Shown here one piece after another: positions 8,031-16,063 of a DNA stretch of 16,114 nt (positions are counted from its first letter, which is position 1; each line of letters starts with the position of its first letter). Made by a program: the position numbers and the translations under genes. Source of the stretch: Deltaproteobacteria bacterium (lineage in GTDB: Bacteria; Desulfobacterota; Desulfobacteria; Desulfobacterales; JAFDCJ01). The notes beneath the pieces are model-generated. The model saw only the letters and a program-made list of their open reading frames with translations. It searched no databases and was not told the origin of the DNA. The stretch lies in assembly GCA_024277475.1 (NCBI GenBank), contig JAJRVC010000645.1, positions 1 through 16,114 on the forward strand. Reading direction: 5' to 3'.

Positions 8031-8036
8031 CTCCTT
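8031..8036 (-). promoter_or_regulatory. Shine-Dalgarno AAGGAG deciding the ctp start
   Basis: On the minus strand AAGGAG lies seven nt before ATG at 8023, in the 14-bp gap after the envC stop. It is among the strongest ribosome binding sites in the window and argues for 8023 over the in-frame ATG at 8056. Confidence 0.75.
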
Positions 8037-8037
8037 C

Positions 8038-9294
8038 TTATCCTTTTTTTAACCATTTCAACGGGTTCATGGGCTTGCCGTGATGACGCACTTCAAAATA
8101 AAGTTTCGCACCCGTCATTGATCCGGTGTCTCCCACAGTGGCGATGACTTCTCCAGCATCAACCTCGTCACCTTTGGATTTAAAGGTTTCTTCCATATGG
8201 GCGTATACCGTGTAATAACTATTGCCATGATCAACAATGATCATGTTTCCATAGCCTTTAAACCAATCCGAATAAATAACCTTTCCCTTGAAGACAGATC
8301 GAACAGGCTCTCCAGGGTCCGTCCTGATATCAATGCCGCTACGAAAATTGATAATATTATATTTCGAATTTTTATAGGGCCCGAACAAGTTAATTATGTT
8401 ACCGTTAACCGGCATGATAAGCAAGCCTTTATGAGCGGAAAATGATAATTGTGAAGCATTTTTGTCCGGGACGACTTCACTTTTTTCAGTAGTCAACAAT
8501 TTTATCCTGCGCTCAAGCTTGTCAGCTGCCTGGGTTAGTGCATCAATGGCGGCCAGTTCCAGTGCCTTCTGTTTGCGAATGTCCGCAAGTAATTTGGTGC
8601 GCGTTGACAGTTCCAGGGACATCAATCCGGTTTGTTTTTGATACTCGGCTACGCGAACGTTTTTAAGGGCTTTGTGAGCGTCCAGCCGTTTGAGGGTTTT
8701 TTTAAGTTCGGTCTGATTTTTTACCAGATCCCAGCGGATTTTTTCATCATAGGTCAGGATTCGCTCTAAAGCGGCTTTGCGTTGAATAAATTCGTTCATG
8801 GATTCCGCAGACGCCAGCAGATGAAATTTTCCCAGTCGGCCCATCTTATAAAAAGCCACCAGGCGCCTGGACACATATTCTTCATTGGCCTGAATTTGCT
8901 TTCTCAAATTTTCCGCCGCCGTTGTTACTTCGCCGATCATGTGATCAAGTTTTTCTATCTCCCTTTTTAAATCAGCTGCACGTTTTCTACTGGTATTGAG
9001 CCTCAGCTCCACCAGATTTAAACGCTTAATAATATCGCTTTCCCGGCGAGTAAACACTGCAACATCCTGCCGCCCTTTCTCAATTTTACGAATGATATGT
9101 GTTTTGCGTTGATGTAGGCTATCAATTTGGGATTGTCGATCCCCGTGTTGTTTTAACGTTTTCTTGCCGACCGGGTGGGGATCGGCACCCCGGGCGTCTA
9201 TCGCCCCGAAAAGCAGGAGCAACGAGGTAAGCAGGAGCAACGAGACGAGCATGAACAGTAATTTTTTGAAAGAGTTTTCGTCGTGGTTAAACAT
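8038..9294 (-). CDS. envC: EnvC-like murein hydrolase activator with degenerate LytM domain
   Basis: This is a 418-aa periplasmic protein. It has a signal peptide (about 1-36, with hydrophobic core 12-30), a long coiled-coil region (about 45-275) and a C-terminal LytM/M23 domain (about 288-415). The zinc-site signature is broken. The His before G-x-D is R318 (D322 kept), H366 in YAHM is kept, and the final H-x-H is K397/Y399 in GAKLYFEVR. Loss of the ligands is typical of EnvC, which activates cell-wall amidases instead of cutting peptidoglycan. In other bacteria the coiled coil binds FtsX, and ATP hydrolysis by FtsE is coupled to activation. ftsE and ftsX lie immediately upstream, with a 20-bp gap after ftsX. 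The signal-peptide core contains an 18-bp tandem duplication. No strong ribosome binding site is visible. The amidase partner is not in this window. Confidence 0.9.
   Translation of the reverse strand: MFNHDENSFKKLLFMLVSLLLLTSLLLLFGAIDARGADPHPVGKKTLKQHGDRQSQIDSLHQRKTHIIRKIEKGRQDVAVFTRRESDIIKRLNLVELRLNTSRKRAADLKREIEKLDHMIGEVTTAAENLRKQIQANEEYVSRRLVAFYKMGRLGKFHLLASAESMNEFIQRKAALERILTYDEKIRWDLVKNQTELKKTLKRLDAHKALKNVRVAEYQKQTGLMSLELSTRTKLLADIRKQKALELAAIDALTQAADKLERRIKLLTTEKSEVVPDKNASQLSFSAHKGLLIMPVNGNIINLFGPYKNSKYNIINFRSGIDIRTDPGEPVRSVFKGKVIYSDWFKGYGNMIIVDHGNSYYTVYAHMEETFKSKGDEVDAGEVIATVGDTGSMTGAKLYFEVRHHGKPMNPLKWLKKG
9211..9246 (-). repeat. 18-bp tandem duplication inside the envC signal peptide
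   Basis: Positions 9211-9228 and 9229-9246 are adjacent copies identical at 16 of 18 bases. They encode two successive six-residue units, V-S-L-L-L-L and T-S-L-L-L-L (residues 17-28), lengthening the hydrophobic core of the signal peptide in frame. Confidence 0.85.
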
Positions 9295-9314
9295 TCAAAT
9301 TCGGCTCGTCCGGT

Positions 9315-10196
9315 TCAGGCTTTTAAAAATTGTTTCAACGAAATGTAGCACCCCAGCCATCCGACCAGCATACTGGCCAGCAGAATCCCGCCTACAGCTG
9401 TGGGGGAAAGAAATTGAAGGTGAAATAGACCTGGAGAAAATCCCTGCTCGATGTTTGAAGAAATAAAAAAAAATGAAACAAATAACATCATCAGCCCAAT
9501 AGCGGCACCCAGAGCGCCCTGGATGAGTCCTTCGATATAAAAGGGTATTTTAATGAAGCTGTCGGTTGCCCCCACAAGGCGCATAATCTCAACCTCTTCG
9601 CGTCTTGAATAAATGACAAGGCGGATCGTATTGGCAACGATAAATACGGTAGCCATGAAAAAGAGTGCACCCATGGCATATCCCGCCAGTCTGAACAGTG
9701 AAATAATGCGAACAAAGCGCCCAATCCATCGCCGGCCGTATTCCACCTCCTCAATCAGTGTCAGGGATTCAATTTGAGCGGCCAGGGATTCAATTTTTTG
9801 CCAGCTGCCGGTGGAGGCTGTCATACGGATTTCAAAACTGTCCGGCAGGGGGTTCTCGGTGAGATTCTCAAAAAGAGAGGATTGATGTTGCATTTGGGCT
9901 TTAAGTCGGTCCAGCGCCTCCTGTTTTGAGATAAACCGCAAGGTGTGCACCCCGTCCAAGGACTGAATGGTGCGTTTTAAATGGGTCAGATCGGTGCTAT
10001 GGATGCCCGGTTTAAGATAGGCCATAATGCGCAGACCCCTTTGCCAGGAATTGATAATTTCACTGGTATTGACAAAAAAAAGGATGAATGTGCTGGCAAT
10101 TAAAATTGCCAGGGATATGGTAATGATAGTGACAAAATTCAAAAATCTGTTTTGTAAAATATCATCTATCGCCCGTTTAAAGAATATCATCATCAT
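9315..10196 (-). CDS. ftsX: Cell division ABC transporter permease FtsX
   Basis: This 293-aa protein has the FtsX layout: a short cytoplasmic N-terminus and TM1 (about 21-43), then a large periplasmic loop (about 44-167) that in the family recruits EnvC-type activators. TM2 (about 168-193) is followed by a cytoplasmic segment with SRREEVEIMRLVGAT (197-211), characteristic of this permease family and contacting the ATPase. TM3 (about 221-246) and TM4 (about 266-285) complete it. With FtsE it forms a non-transporting ABC complex that transmits ATP hydrolysis across the membrane. Three consecutive ATG codons (10196, 10193, 10190) could serve as start; the first gives a 20-nt overlap with ftsE. 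Confidence 0.94.
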   Translation of the reverse strand: MMMIFFKRAIDDILQNRFLNFVTIITISLAILIASTFILFFVNTSEIINSWQRGLRIMAYLKPGIHSTDLTHLKRTIQSLDGVHTLRFISKQEALDRLKAQMQHQSSLFENLTENPLPDSFEIRMTASTGSWQKIESLAAQIESLTLIEEVEYGRRWIGRFVRIISLFRLAGYAMGALFFMATVFIVANTIRLVIYSRREEVEIMRLVGATDSFIKIPFYIEGLIQGALGAAIGLMMLFVSFFFISSNIEQGFSPGLFHLQFLSPTAVGGILLASMLVGWLGCYISLKQFLKA

Positions 10197-10893
10197 ACTG
10201 TTTTTCCAGGAATGCTGATGTCTTAAGTCGCCCCCGTTGAAGGGTCAGAACATGTCCCCCTGTTTTGCGCATCAGTGTCTTGTCATGGGTGGCGATAACA
10301 ACGGTTGCCCCCCGGATATGTGCGTTTCTGAGAAGATTGAGGATTGCTTCGGCAGACTCATCATCCAGGCTCCCGGTGGGTTCGTCCGCAAGAATTATTT
10401 TGGGTTCGCCGATGATCGCCCTGGCCACGGCAATCCGCTGCTGCTCACCGCCGGACAGACTGGGAGGAAATGATTTGAGCCTGTCTTCCATTTCCACTAA
10501 CCGGAGGATATGATTTACCTTTTTTTGAATGATGCGTCTTTTGGCACCGGCGGCTTCAAGGACAAGCGCTATATTATCATAGACGCTTTTGGTGGGAATA
10601 AGCTTATAATCCTGAAAGATGACACCGAATTTTCGTCTCAGGTAAGGTATCTTTTTGCGGGGAATTCGGGCAAGATTTATTCCGTCAATCAACACCTGAC
10701 CCTCGGATACCGGTTCCCCCAGATAAAGAAGTTTTAACAGAGTTGTTTTACCGGCGCCGCTGGGGCCAGTGATAAAAACGAATTCATTTTTTGCGATGTC
10801 GAGGGTAATGTCGATGAGGGCTTTTTGGGGACCGAAATTATGGTGAACGTGGAACATCCGAATGATGAAGCTTTTCTCACCGGCGGCAATCAT
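10177..10893 (-). CDS. ftsE: Cell division ATP-binding protein FtsE
   Basis: This 238-aa ABC ATPase has a complete set of motifs: Walker A GPSGAGKT (43-50), Q-loop Q94 in IFQDYKLIP, signature LSGGEQ (146-151), Walker B IILADE with E171, D-loop SLDD and switch H203. The spacing and the DYKL sequence after the Q-loop fit FtsE better than lipoprotein exporters, and ftsX follows directly. It should sit on the inner membrane face bound to FtsX and power EnvC-dependent amidase activation at the septum. The ATG at 10893 shares ATGA with the stop of the upstream tolC-like gene. This start leaves about eight residues more than common FtsE proteins; M13 is a less likely alternative. Confidence 0.94.
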   Translation of the reverse strand: MIAAGEKSFIIRMFHVHHNFGPQKALIDITLDIAKNEFVFITGPSGAGKTTLLKLLYLGEPVSEGQVLIDGINLARIPRKKIPYLRRKFGVIFQDYKLIPTKSVYDNIALVLEAAGAKRRIIQKKVNHILRLVEMEDRLKSFPPSLSGGEQQRIAVARAIIGEPKIILADEPTGSLDDESAEAILNLLRNAHIRGATVVIATHDKTLMRKTGGHVLTLQRGRLKTSAFLEKQYDDDIL

Positions 10894-12236
10894 TCCAGTA
10901 TTTCCTGGCCAATCGCCCGATAGAGGACGGCTTTGGCAATTTTAAAATCATACAGGGCATTGTAATAATTTGTCATAGTTGCGGTAAGCAGAGTTTGTGC
11001 TATCAGAACATCGGTGGTTGTTGATACCTGCTCCTTGTACCGTTCTTCAGTTATTCTCAGATTTTCCTTGGCCTGTTCGGTGGCTTTTTCAATGGTGGTG
11101 ATATTCCTTTCCGTCTCTTTGGTCCTGAGAAAGGCCTGCTTAACCTCCAGCTCAATATTATCAAAAATGTTTTCTTTACGATATTTGGCCTGGGAAAGAC
11201 GGCTCAATTTTTCTTTGACACCGTATCTGGTTCGTCCCCATTCCCAGAAATCCCAGGTGGCCGTGGCCCGAATATCCCAGAATTTCTTATCACTGATGCC
11301 TTCTCCACCATCGACATCCCAATTGGTCCCCCGCCGGGTCAAGTTACCGGTCAGGTTGATGGACGGTAAATAATTTCTTTTGGACAGTCCATAATCTTTT
11401 TCCGCGATTTGGACCTCCAGGTCGGCCACTTGAAGTTCCAGCCGATTTTGGTTGGCTTGTGTAAGACAGTAGTTTATGTCGTGTTCAAAGGGAGTGTAAT
11501 CCAGAATGTCCACAATGGTTACCGGAGCGTTCACCGGTCTGCGAAGCAGGGTGTTAAATTGAGATTTGCTGATTTCCAGATTATTTTGGGCGGTAATAAA
11601 TCTCTGTTTGTCGTTGGCTAGCTGTACCTGACTTTGCAGCAAATCATTTAAAGGGCTCATGCCGACCTGGTACATATTTTCGGCCACTTCTTTCTGGGCG
11701 GCAACCTGTTTGACGGTATCTTCAGCCACCGCCAGCAGCTTTTGTGATTTTAGAATTGAAAAATATGCATTTTTTGCGTCTAAAATAACATCCTGGCGCG
11801 TGAGTTTTTCTGATATCTCAGCGACATCAAGACCCAGGCTGGCAATTTTATACTGATTAATCAGCGCAAATCCCGTAAAAATGGGCTGGGAGAAAGAAGT
11901 TACAAAATTATATTCGTCTTCAGGATTTATGATAACATCCAACGATTGCCCCTGTTGACCTATCAGGGCCTGGGTCGTCGCCTGATCTCGACGGATATAA
12001 CCATATCGCGCACTTAAGGTCGGAAGAAAATTAGTCGTCCGGGCCCTTTTGGTTGCCAGGGCGGCATTCACTTCCTCTTTGGACTGCTTTAGGTCCAGGT
12101 TGGCTTTGAGAGCGGCCTCGATGGTCTGGATCAGGCTGAACGGGGTCGTCTCTTCAGCCAAGACAATCGCCGGGAATGAAATCAGAAAGCCGATGCTGAT
12201 ACTAAAAAGCAAGCTCCGCAATTGTGTCCATATCAT
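10890..12236 (-). CDS. TolC-family outer-membrane efflux protein
   Basis: This 448-residue protein carries a Sec signal peptide (about 1-27, cleavage after A-I-V-L-A). The body holds two outer-membrane-efflux repeats (roughly 33-215 and 240-440), rich in long amphipathic helices and in the Asn/Gln/Ala pattern of TolC channels. The segment TDVLIAQTLLTATMTNYYNALYDF near the end is typical of the second repeat (about 400-425). It would form a trimeric channel through the outer membrane and periplasm. No membrane-fusion protein or inner-membrane pump is encoded beside it. It heads the ftsEX-envC-ctp-yibQ operon and its stop overlaps the ftsE start (ATGA). A link to division or envelope export is inferred from position only; it could be an inserted efflux gene sharing the promoter. 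Confidence 0.9.
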   Translation of the reverse strand: MIWTQLRSLLFSISIGFLISFPAIVLAEETTPFSLIQTIEAALKANLDLKQSKEEVNAALATKRARTTNFLPTLSARYGYIRRDQATTQALIGQQGQSLDVIINPEDEYNFVTSFSQPIFTGFALINQYKIASLGLDVAEISEKLTRQDVILDAKNAYFSILKSQKLLAVAEDTVKQVAAQKEVAENMYQVGMSPLNDLLQSQVQLANDKQRFITAQNNLEISKSQFNTLLRRPVNAPVTIVDILDYTPFEHDINYCLTQANQNRLELQVADLEVQIAEKDYGLSKRNYLPSINLTGNLTRRGTNWDVDGGEGISDKKFWDIRATATWDFWEWGRTRYGVKEKLSRLSQAKYRKENIFDNIELEVKQAFLRTKETERNITTIEKATEQAKENLRITEERYKEQVSTTTDVLIAQTLLTATMTNYYNALYDFKIAKAVLYRAIGQEILE

Positions 12237-12280
12237 ATTGTATTCCAGCCTCTCACCCGCAACAGAACTTGTTTTGTGGA

Positions 12281-12309
12281 TTGACCCACTGCATATTTAC
12301 TGGTATGAA
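12281..12309 (+). promoter_or_regulatory. Candidate sigma70 promoter for pyrE
   Basis: On the plus strand TTGACC (12281-12286) is followed after 17 nt by TATGAA (12304-12309), with an extended -10 TGG immediately upstream. The start would be near 12316, giving about 177 nt of leader before the pyrE ATG and placing the terminator hairpin inside that leader. Confidence 0.5.
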
Positions 12310-12352
12310 TCTTCTGAGTTCAGGGAGTGCCGTTTCCGGTTTTCCTTGCTCA

Positions 12353-12407
12353 AAGCCTCCACTGAATCCCACTGAACAGGCTTCTTCCATTAAGTGGAGG
12401 CTTTTTT
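12353..12407 (+). terminator. Intrinsic terminator/attenuator in the pyrE leader, with possible competing hairpin
   Basis: GCCTCCACT (12355-12363) pairs perfectly with AGTGGAGGC (12393-12401) and is followed by six T (12402-12407), a plus-strand intrinsic terminator. No plus-strand gene precedes it, so it should act on the pyrE leader. A second pairing, AAGCCT (12353-12358) with AGGCTT (12378-12383), uses the same left arm and would exclude the terminator. An 8-nt direct repeat CCACTGAA (12359-12366 and 12369-12376) offers a further register. This is the layout of a transcription attenuator, though the effector and mechanism are not visible. The alternative is a free-standing short RNA of about 90 nt. 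Confidence 0.6.
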
Positions 12408-12433
12408 ATATCGAAGTACCTTTTTGAAATCAA
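12405..12433 (-). promoter_or_regulatory. Candidate sigma70 promoter for the tolC-ftsEX operon
   Basis: Read on the minus strand, TTGATT (12428-12433) and TATAAA (12405-12410) are separated by 17 nt. Transcription would begin near 12398 and yield a leader of about 160 nt before the tolC-like ATG at 12236. The -10 box overlaps the T-run of the pyrE attenuator, and the two leaders would be antisense over roughly 12316-12398. Confidence 0.45.
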
Positions 12434-12441
12434 CAGTTAAA

Positions 12442-12478
12442 AAGTTTAACCTTTTTCCGCTACAGTGGGAAAAAACTT
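12442..12478 (+). promoter_or_regulatory. Hairpin just upstream of the pyrE ribosome binding region
   Basis: TTTTTCC (12452-12458) pairs with GGAAAAA (12468-12474), and AAGT (12442-12445) with ACTT (12475-12478) can extend it. It ends two nt before GGGG (12480-12483), the only Shine-Dalgarno-like bases before the pyrE ATG. It may influence pyrE translation. It is AT-rich, so its stability is uncertain. Confidence 0.3.
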
Positions 12479-12492
12479 CGGGGCATAATACG

Positions 12493-13071
12493 ATGAAACA
12501 TGAATTGATTGATATCCTGTGCCGCAAATCATTTAAATACAGCAAAGAACCGAGCTTCAAACTGGTTTCCGGCAGATTGAGCCGGTTTTATGTCAACTGC
12601 AAACCGACGATCTTGAGCGCACGCGGTATGTATTTAGCCGGCCACCTGATATTTGAAGAAATTAAAAACAGCATGATATCTGCGGTCGGTGGGCTCACCT
12701 TCGGGGCCGATCCCCTGGCAGTGGCCGCGGCATTTGCATCCGAGATAAATGCACAGCCGATCAATGCGTTTTCAATTCGCAAAACCAAAAAAGATCACGG
12801 CGTTATTCGGTGGATAGAGGGAGATATTCAGCCGGGTCAACGTGTGGCGATAATTGATGATGTAGCCACCACCGGCGGATCCACAATCAAAGCAATTGAA
12901 CGCGCGCGCGCGGAAGGCCTTGAAGTTGTAAAGTCGGTTATCCTGGTAGATCGTCAGGAAGGAGGGCTTGATAATATTCAGCAGCATGTGGCGGATGTCA
13001 GCCGTATTATCACTCGCGATGGCTTGATGGCACGCTGGCAGGAACTCAACGGAATGACGAAGGTCGGATGA
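12493..13071 (+). CDS. pyrE: Orotate phosphoribosyltransferase
   Basis: PyrE converts orotate and PRPP to orotidine 5'-phosphate in de novo pyrimidine synthesis, in the cytoplasm. The 192-aa protein shows the PRPP-binding motif [13 protein letters not shown] (118-130), the mobile-loop residues in R96-K97-x-K99-K100-DHG (96-103) and an N-terminal K23-x3-G region as in OPRTases. Length is normal for a short bacterial PyrE. The open frame extends upstream to 12394, but that would start inside the terminator hairpin. ATG at 12493 follows GGGG by nine nt and gives the usual N-terminus. The gene stands alone on the plus strand, divergent from tolC and convergent with queD. Expression is probably controlled by the attenuator-like structure in its leader. 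Confidence 0.94.
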   Translation: MKHELIDILCRKSFKYSKEPSFKLVSGRLSRFYVNCKPTILSARGMYLAGHLIFEEIKNSMISAVGGLTFGADPLAVAAAFASEINAQPINAFSIRKTKKDHGVIRWIEGDIQPGQRVAIIDDVATTGGSTIKAIERARAEGLEVVKSVILVDRQEGGLDNIQQHVADVSRIITRDGLMARWQELNGMTKVG

Positions 13072-13119
13072 CAACAGGGTAGTGCTAAAAGCAACAAAAC
13101 GGGCAGCGAATTATGGTTT

Positions 13120-13488
13120 TCAGATGATATAGGTTGCCGAGGCATCATCCGATTCCCAAGCGGTGACCCGGCTGACACTTACAGCCGAATCATCAATTCT
13201 TTGCTGCAGCTCGGTGGCGACTATATAAGCAATGTTTTCCGAAGAAGGCTGTTTGTGTTCAAAGAAGGCAAGCTCATTGAGATATTTGTGGTCGAGCAGG
13301 GTCATGATGTCTGCAACGTCTTTTTTGATCACTCCGAAAGCCACCAGAACACCCGCCTTGTCTAGATTTTTTCCGATGACATAGACTTCAATTCTCCAGT
13401 TGTGCCCATGCATGTTCTCGCATTTTGTACCCACCATAGTGAGTTGATGGGCGGCAGCAAAGTGGGTCACGACTTTTAACTCGTACAT
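13120..13488 (-). CDS. 6-pyruvoyl-tetrahydropterin synthase/QueD family protein
   Basis: This 122-aa protein matches the small T-fold family that acts on dihydroneopterin triphosphate, giving 6-carboxy-tetrahydropterin for queuosine synthesis or a related pterin. Zinc ligands H14, H27 and H29 lie in AAAHQL and MHGH. The catalytic residues are C23 with D66/H67, and pterin-anchoring E112 is in AWES. PSSENIA (81-87) is another family hallmark. The usual Asp in the V-D-F segment is A50 (GCT). No other queuosine gene lies nearby, so QueD is the likeliest subtype but not certain. It is convergent with pyrE, with a 48-bp gap, and 110 bp downstream of dnaJ. It has only a short AAGG-like ribosome site. 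Confidence 0.85.
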   Translation of the reverse strand: MYELKVVTHFAAAHQLTMVGTKCENMHGHNWRIEVYVIGKNLDKAGVLVAFGVIKKDVADIMTLLDHKYLNELAFFEHKQPSSENIAYIVATELQQRIDDSAVSVSRVTAWESDDASATYII

Positions 13489-13598
13489 ACCTTGAGGTCC
13501 GTTAATTGGTCAGTGATGCAGATTAATTATCATCACACTCTCGATTTGGGAACATGAAAAATTGCCTGAATCTATCACCAAACTTCCGAGACAACACA

Positions 13599-14714
13599 CT
13601 ATCCGGTTGCTTCCGATGCTCCGCCTCTGAGGATATTCTTTAACTTGCTGGAAAGTTTACCGGCTTCGAGTTTTGCGAATTCCCTCAACAGTGCTTCCTG
13701 TTTTTTGCTCAGATGGGTGGGTGTTTTTATGTCCACCTGAATGATCTGGTCACCTCGTTTTCCGGTTCTCAAAGACGCAATGCCGGCTCCATGAAAGTAT
13801 AACAAATCTCCGGGTTGGGTACCTTTTGGAATCGTCAGCTTTTTATCACCATTTAAGGTTGGTACCTTAATTTTGTCACCCAGGGCCGCCTGAATAAAGG
13901 AAATGGGCACCGAACAGATAATATCGGTATCGCGTCGTTCGAAAAATTCATGGGATTCGACATAAACGAAAACGTAGAGATCGCCGGAAGGGCCCCCATA
14001 ACTGCCGGGCTCTCCTTCACCGGTCAGACGCAGTCTTGAGCCATTGTCAACTCCAGCGGGAATTTTAACAGATACTTTTTTGCGGACCACCTCCTGGCCT
14101 GCTCCCCGGCATCTGGGACAGGGATGGGGGATGGCTTGACCTCCACCCCGGCAGACAGGGCAGGTCGTTCGAACGGTAAAAAAACCCTGATTTCTGGATA
14201 TCTGCCCCACGCCGCCGCACTGCTGGCACGTCTCGGGACTTGTTCCGGTTTCGCACCGATTACCGTTGCACTCCGAACAGATTTCCATCTTTTCCACGGT
14301 GATCTCTGTTTCGGTTCCAAAGGCGGCTTCCATAAAACCAAGGGTGAGATCGTAGCGGAGATCGGCACCCCGCTGTGCTCTGGTTCTGGAACGCCTTCGA
14401 GTGCCGAATCCGAAAAAATCCTCAAAAATATCGCCAAAACTTGAAAAAATATCTTCGAATCCGCCAAAACCCGAAAATCCGGATCCCTCAAGTCCCGCAT
14501 GACCATATTGGTCGTATAGGGCCCGTTTTTCAGAGTCCCTCAGGACTTCATATGCTTCAGCAGCTTCTTTGAATTTTTCTTCAGCTTCTTTATCGCCTGG
14601 ATTTCGATCCGGGTGGTATTTTAAGGCAAGTTTTCGGTAGGATGCTTTTAGTTCATCCTGGGTTGCGTTACGGCCGAGGCCTATAATTTCGTAATAATCC
14701 CGTTTGGTACTCAT
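13599..14714 (-). CDS. dnaJ: Chaperone protein DnaJ (class A Hsp40)
   Basis: DnaJ presents unfolded clients to DnaK and stimulates its ATPase. The 371-aa protein has a full class A layout: J domain (about 5-70) with HPD at 34-36, a Gly/Phe-rich region (about 71-105), then a zinc region (about 146-206). That region has four C-x2-C pairs, C146/C149, C163/C166, C185/C188 and C199/C202. The C-terminal client-binding domains follow (about 208-335). The first zinc repeat reads CSECNGNR, lacking the final Gly of C-x2-C-x-G-x-G and followed by an extra C154. dnaK and grpE are not adjacent, so this may be a second DnaJ or a separated stress gene. No heat-shock element was recognised upstream. The start is ATG at 14714. 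Confidence 0.95.
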   Translation of the reverse strand: MSTKRDYYEIIGLGRNATQDELKASYRKLALKYHPDRNPGDKEAEEKFKEAAEAYEVLRDSEKRALYDQYGHAGLEGSGFSGFGGFEDIFSSFGDIFEDFFGFGTRRRSRTRAQRGADLRYDLTLGFMEAAFGTETEITVEKMEICSECNGNRCETGTSPETCQQCGGVGQISRNQGFFTVRTTCPVCRGGGQAIPHPCPRCRGAGQEVVRKKVSVKIPAGVDNGSRLRLTGEGEPGSYGGPSGDLYVFVYVESHEFFERRDTDIICSVPISFIQAALGDKIKVPTLNGDKKLTIPKGTQPGDLLYFHGAGIASLRTGKRGDQIIQVDIKTPTHLSKKQEALLREFAKLEAGKLSSKLKNILRGGASEATG

Positions 14715-14806
14715 TTATGCTACCGTGTTAATTTTCAATAATCAATAGTCAATTCCAGCTCGTCCGGATCGGGGTTTTCTCTAAGGTAATGCAAGAATGA
14801 TAGTTG

Positions 14807-15991
14807 TCAATTTTTATTGATTCGTTGTTTTCGGGGGTACGTGCTCACCAGAAAAAGTCCGGTACAAATCATCATAACAACCGCGCCCAGGGGAAAGGCC
14901 CACCGCAATTGAAAGAAATCCATCATCAGTCCTCCTGCCAGCGCACCGCATAACATCCCCAGACTGTGGGCTACTGTCATGAGCGCCATAATACTGCCCA
15001 TGGCATTGATTTTGCTTCCTTTTGATACGACCATCGCCATCAAGGCCGGCATGGAAAGCCCACCGCCTAGACCGAATATAACAGTAGCAATCACCAGATC
15101 CTCTATCCGGCCGGCCCATTTAAATGATAAGATGGCATAACTGATCATCAGCCCGCCTGCCGCCACCATGAGTTTCTTATTTATCCTGTCGGCCAGGTAT
15201 CCCATCGGCACATGGATTAAGCCACTGACAAATACACCCAGCATGACCAGAATTCCGATTAAAGAACTGGAGGCTGCAAATTCCATGTCTGCCAGCAAGG
15301 GGATAAATCCCCATATGATGCCTATACAGACCACATAAGCGAACCTGAAAAGAAAAAGCCCGACAACCTGTCGATCGTTAAGAAACTTCTTCCATGAAAA
15401 AGGGTTTTTGCCAGGGCTGATTGCCTGTTCGGAAGCTGTTGACGGAAGCAGAAAAAGGCTTAAAAAAAAACCGATGAGGGCCAGCAGTCCCATACAGATG
15501 AAGGAAGCCTGGAGGCTGAAATGGTCTTTAAGGGTTCCCCCGATTACCGGTCCGAGGCTTAACCCCAGAAACAGGGACATGTTAAATATCCCCATGGTGA
15601 TTCCTTCGTGACCCCTTGGGGTGATATCTCCGATATAGGCCTGGATCACCGGCATCAGCATGGCGGAGGCGATCCCGTGAAAAAACCGGATGACAATCAA
15701 TGTATCGACGGAATTTGAATAGATGAAGGCCAGGGAAATAACGGCATAGGCAAAAAAACCAGGTACAATCAGAGGTTTACGACCTTTAAGGTCGGAAAGC
15801 CGTCCGAAATAAGGCAGAAAAAATGTTCGCGAAAGAGAGAAGGCCCCGAATATGAGTCCGATATAGAAACCTGAAGCCCCCAGATCGTGGGCGTAGATCG
15901 GCAGCAGCGGGACAACGATCCCGACTCCGGTTACAGCCGTAAATATGGAAAAGAACAGGGTGCCGAATATTTTCTTGTTCAGTTTGTTCAT
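14807..15991 (-). CDS. MFS transporter, probable drug:proton antiporter type
   Basis: This 394-residue inner-membrane protein has the two six-helix bundles of the major facilitator superfamily. Motif A between TM2 and TM3 reads GRLSDLKGRK (63-72), echoed in the second half by GYLADRINKK (264-273). LGLSLGPVIGG (142-152) in TM5 resembles motif C of proton antiporters. The substrate is unknown. The frame is open to a TTG at 16060, and ATG at 16048 is possible. I chose ATG at 15991 because the protein then begins with the short basic tail directly before TM1 that is normal for the family. None of the starts has a strong ribosome site. It ends 92 bp before dnaJ on the same strand. Confidence 0.85.
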   Translation of the reverse strand: MNKLNKKIFGTLFFSIFTAVTGVGIVVPLLPIYAHDLGASGFYIGLIFGAFSLSRTFFLPYFGRLSDLKGRKPLIVPGFFAYAVISLAFIYSNSVDTLIVIRFFHGIASAMLMPVIQAYIGDITPRGHEGITMGIFNMSLFLGLSLGPVIGGTLKDHFSLQASFICMGLLALIGFFLSLFLLPSTASEQAISPGKNPFSWKKFLNDRQVVGLFLFRFAYVVCIGIIWGFIPLLADMEFAASSSLIGILVMLGVFVSGLIHVPMGYLADRINKKLMVAAGGLMISYAILSFKWAGRIEDLVIATVIFGLGGGLSMPALMAMVVSKGSKINAMGSIMALMTVAHSLGMLCGALAGGLMMDFFQLRWAFPLGAVVMMICTGLFLVSTYPRKQRINKN

Positions 15992-16063
15992 TAAATGGCC
16001 CAAGTTAAAACCATGCCCGTCATTCGCAATCCCCTGCTCGATGTACATGCTAGTCAGCAACCC

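Noticed and set aside
8024..8056. Upstream in-frame start of ctp overlapping envC
   Set aside because: The internal ATG at 8023 has AAGGAG seven nt upstream and gives a normal N-terminus before the membrane segment.
8038..8500. Active M23 peptidase
   Set aside because: Three of the expected zinc ligands are replaced (R318, K397, Y399), so an activator role (EnvC) is better supported.
12394..12492. Longer pyrE start
   Set aside because: The extra 33 codons begin within the terminator hairpin and cover the leader; OPRTase homology begins at 12493.
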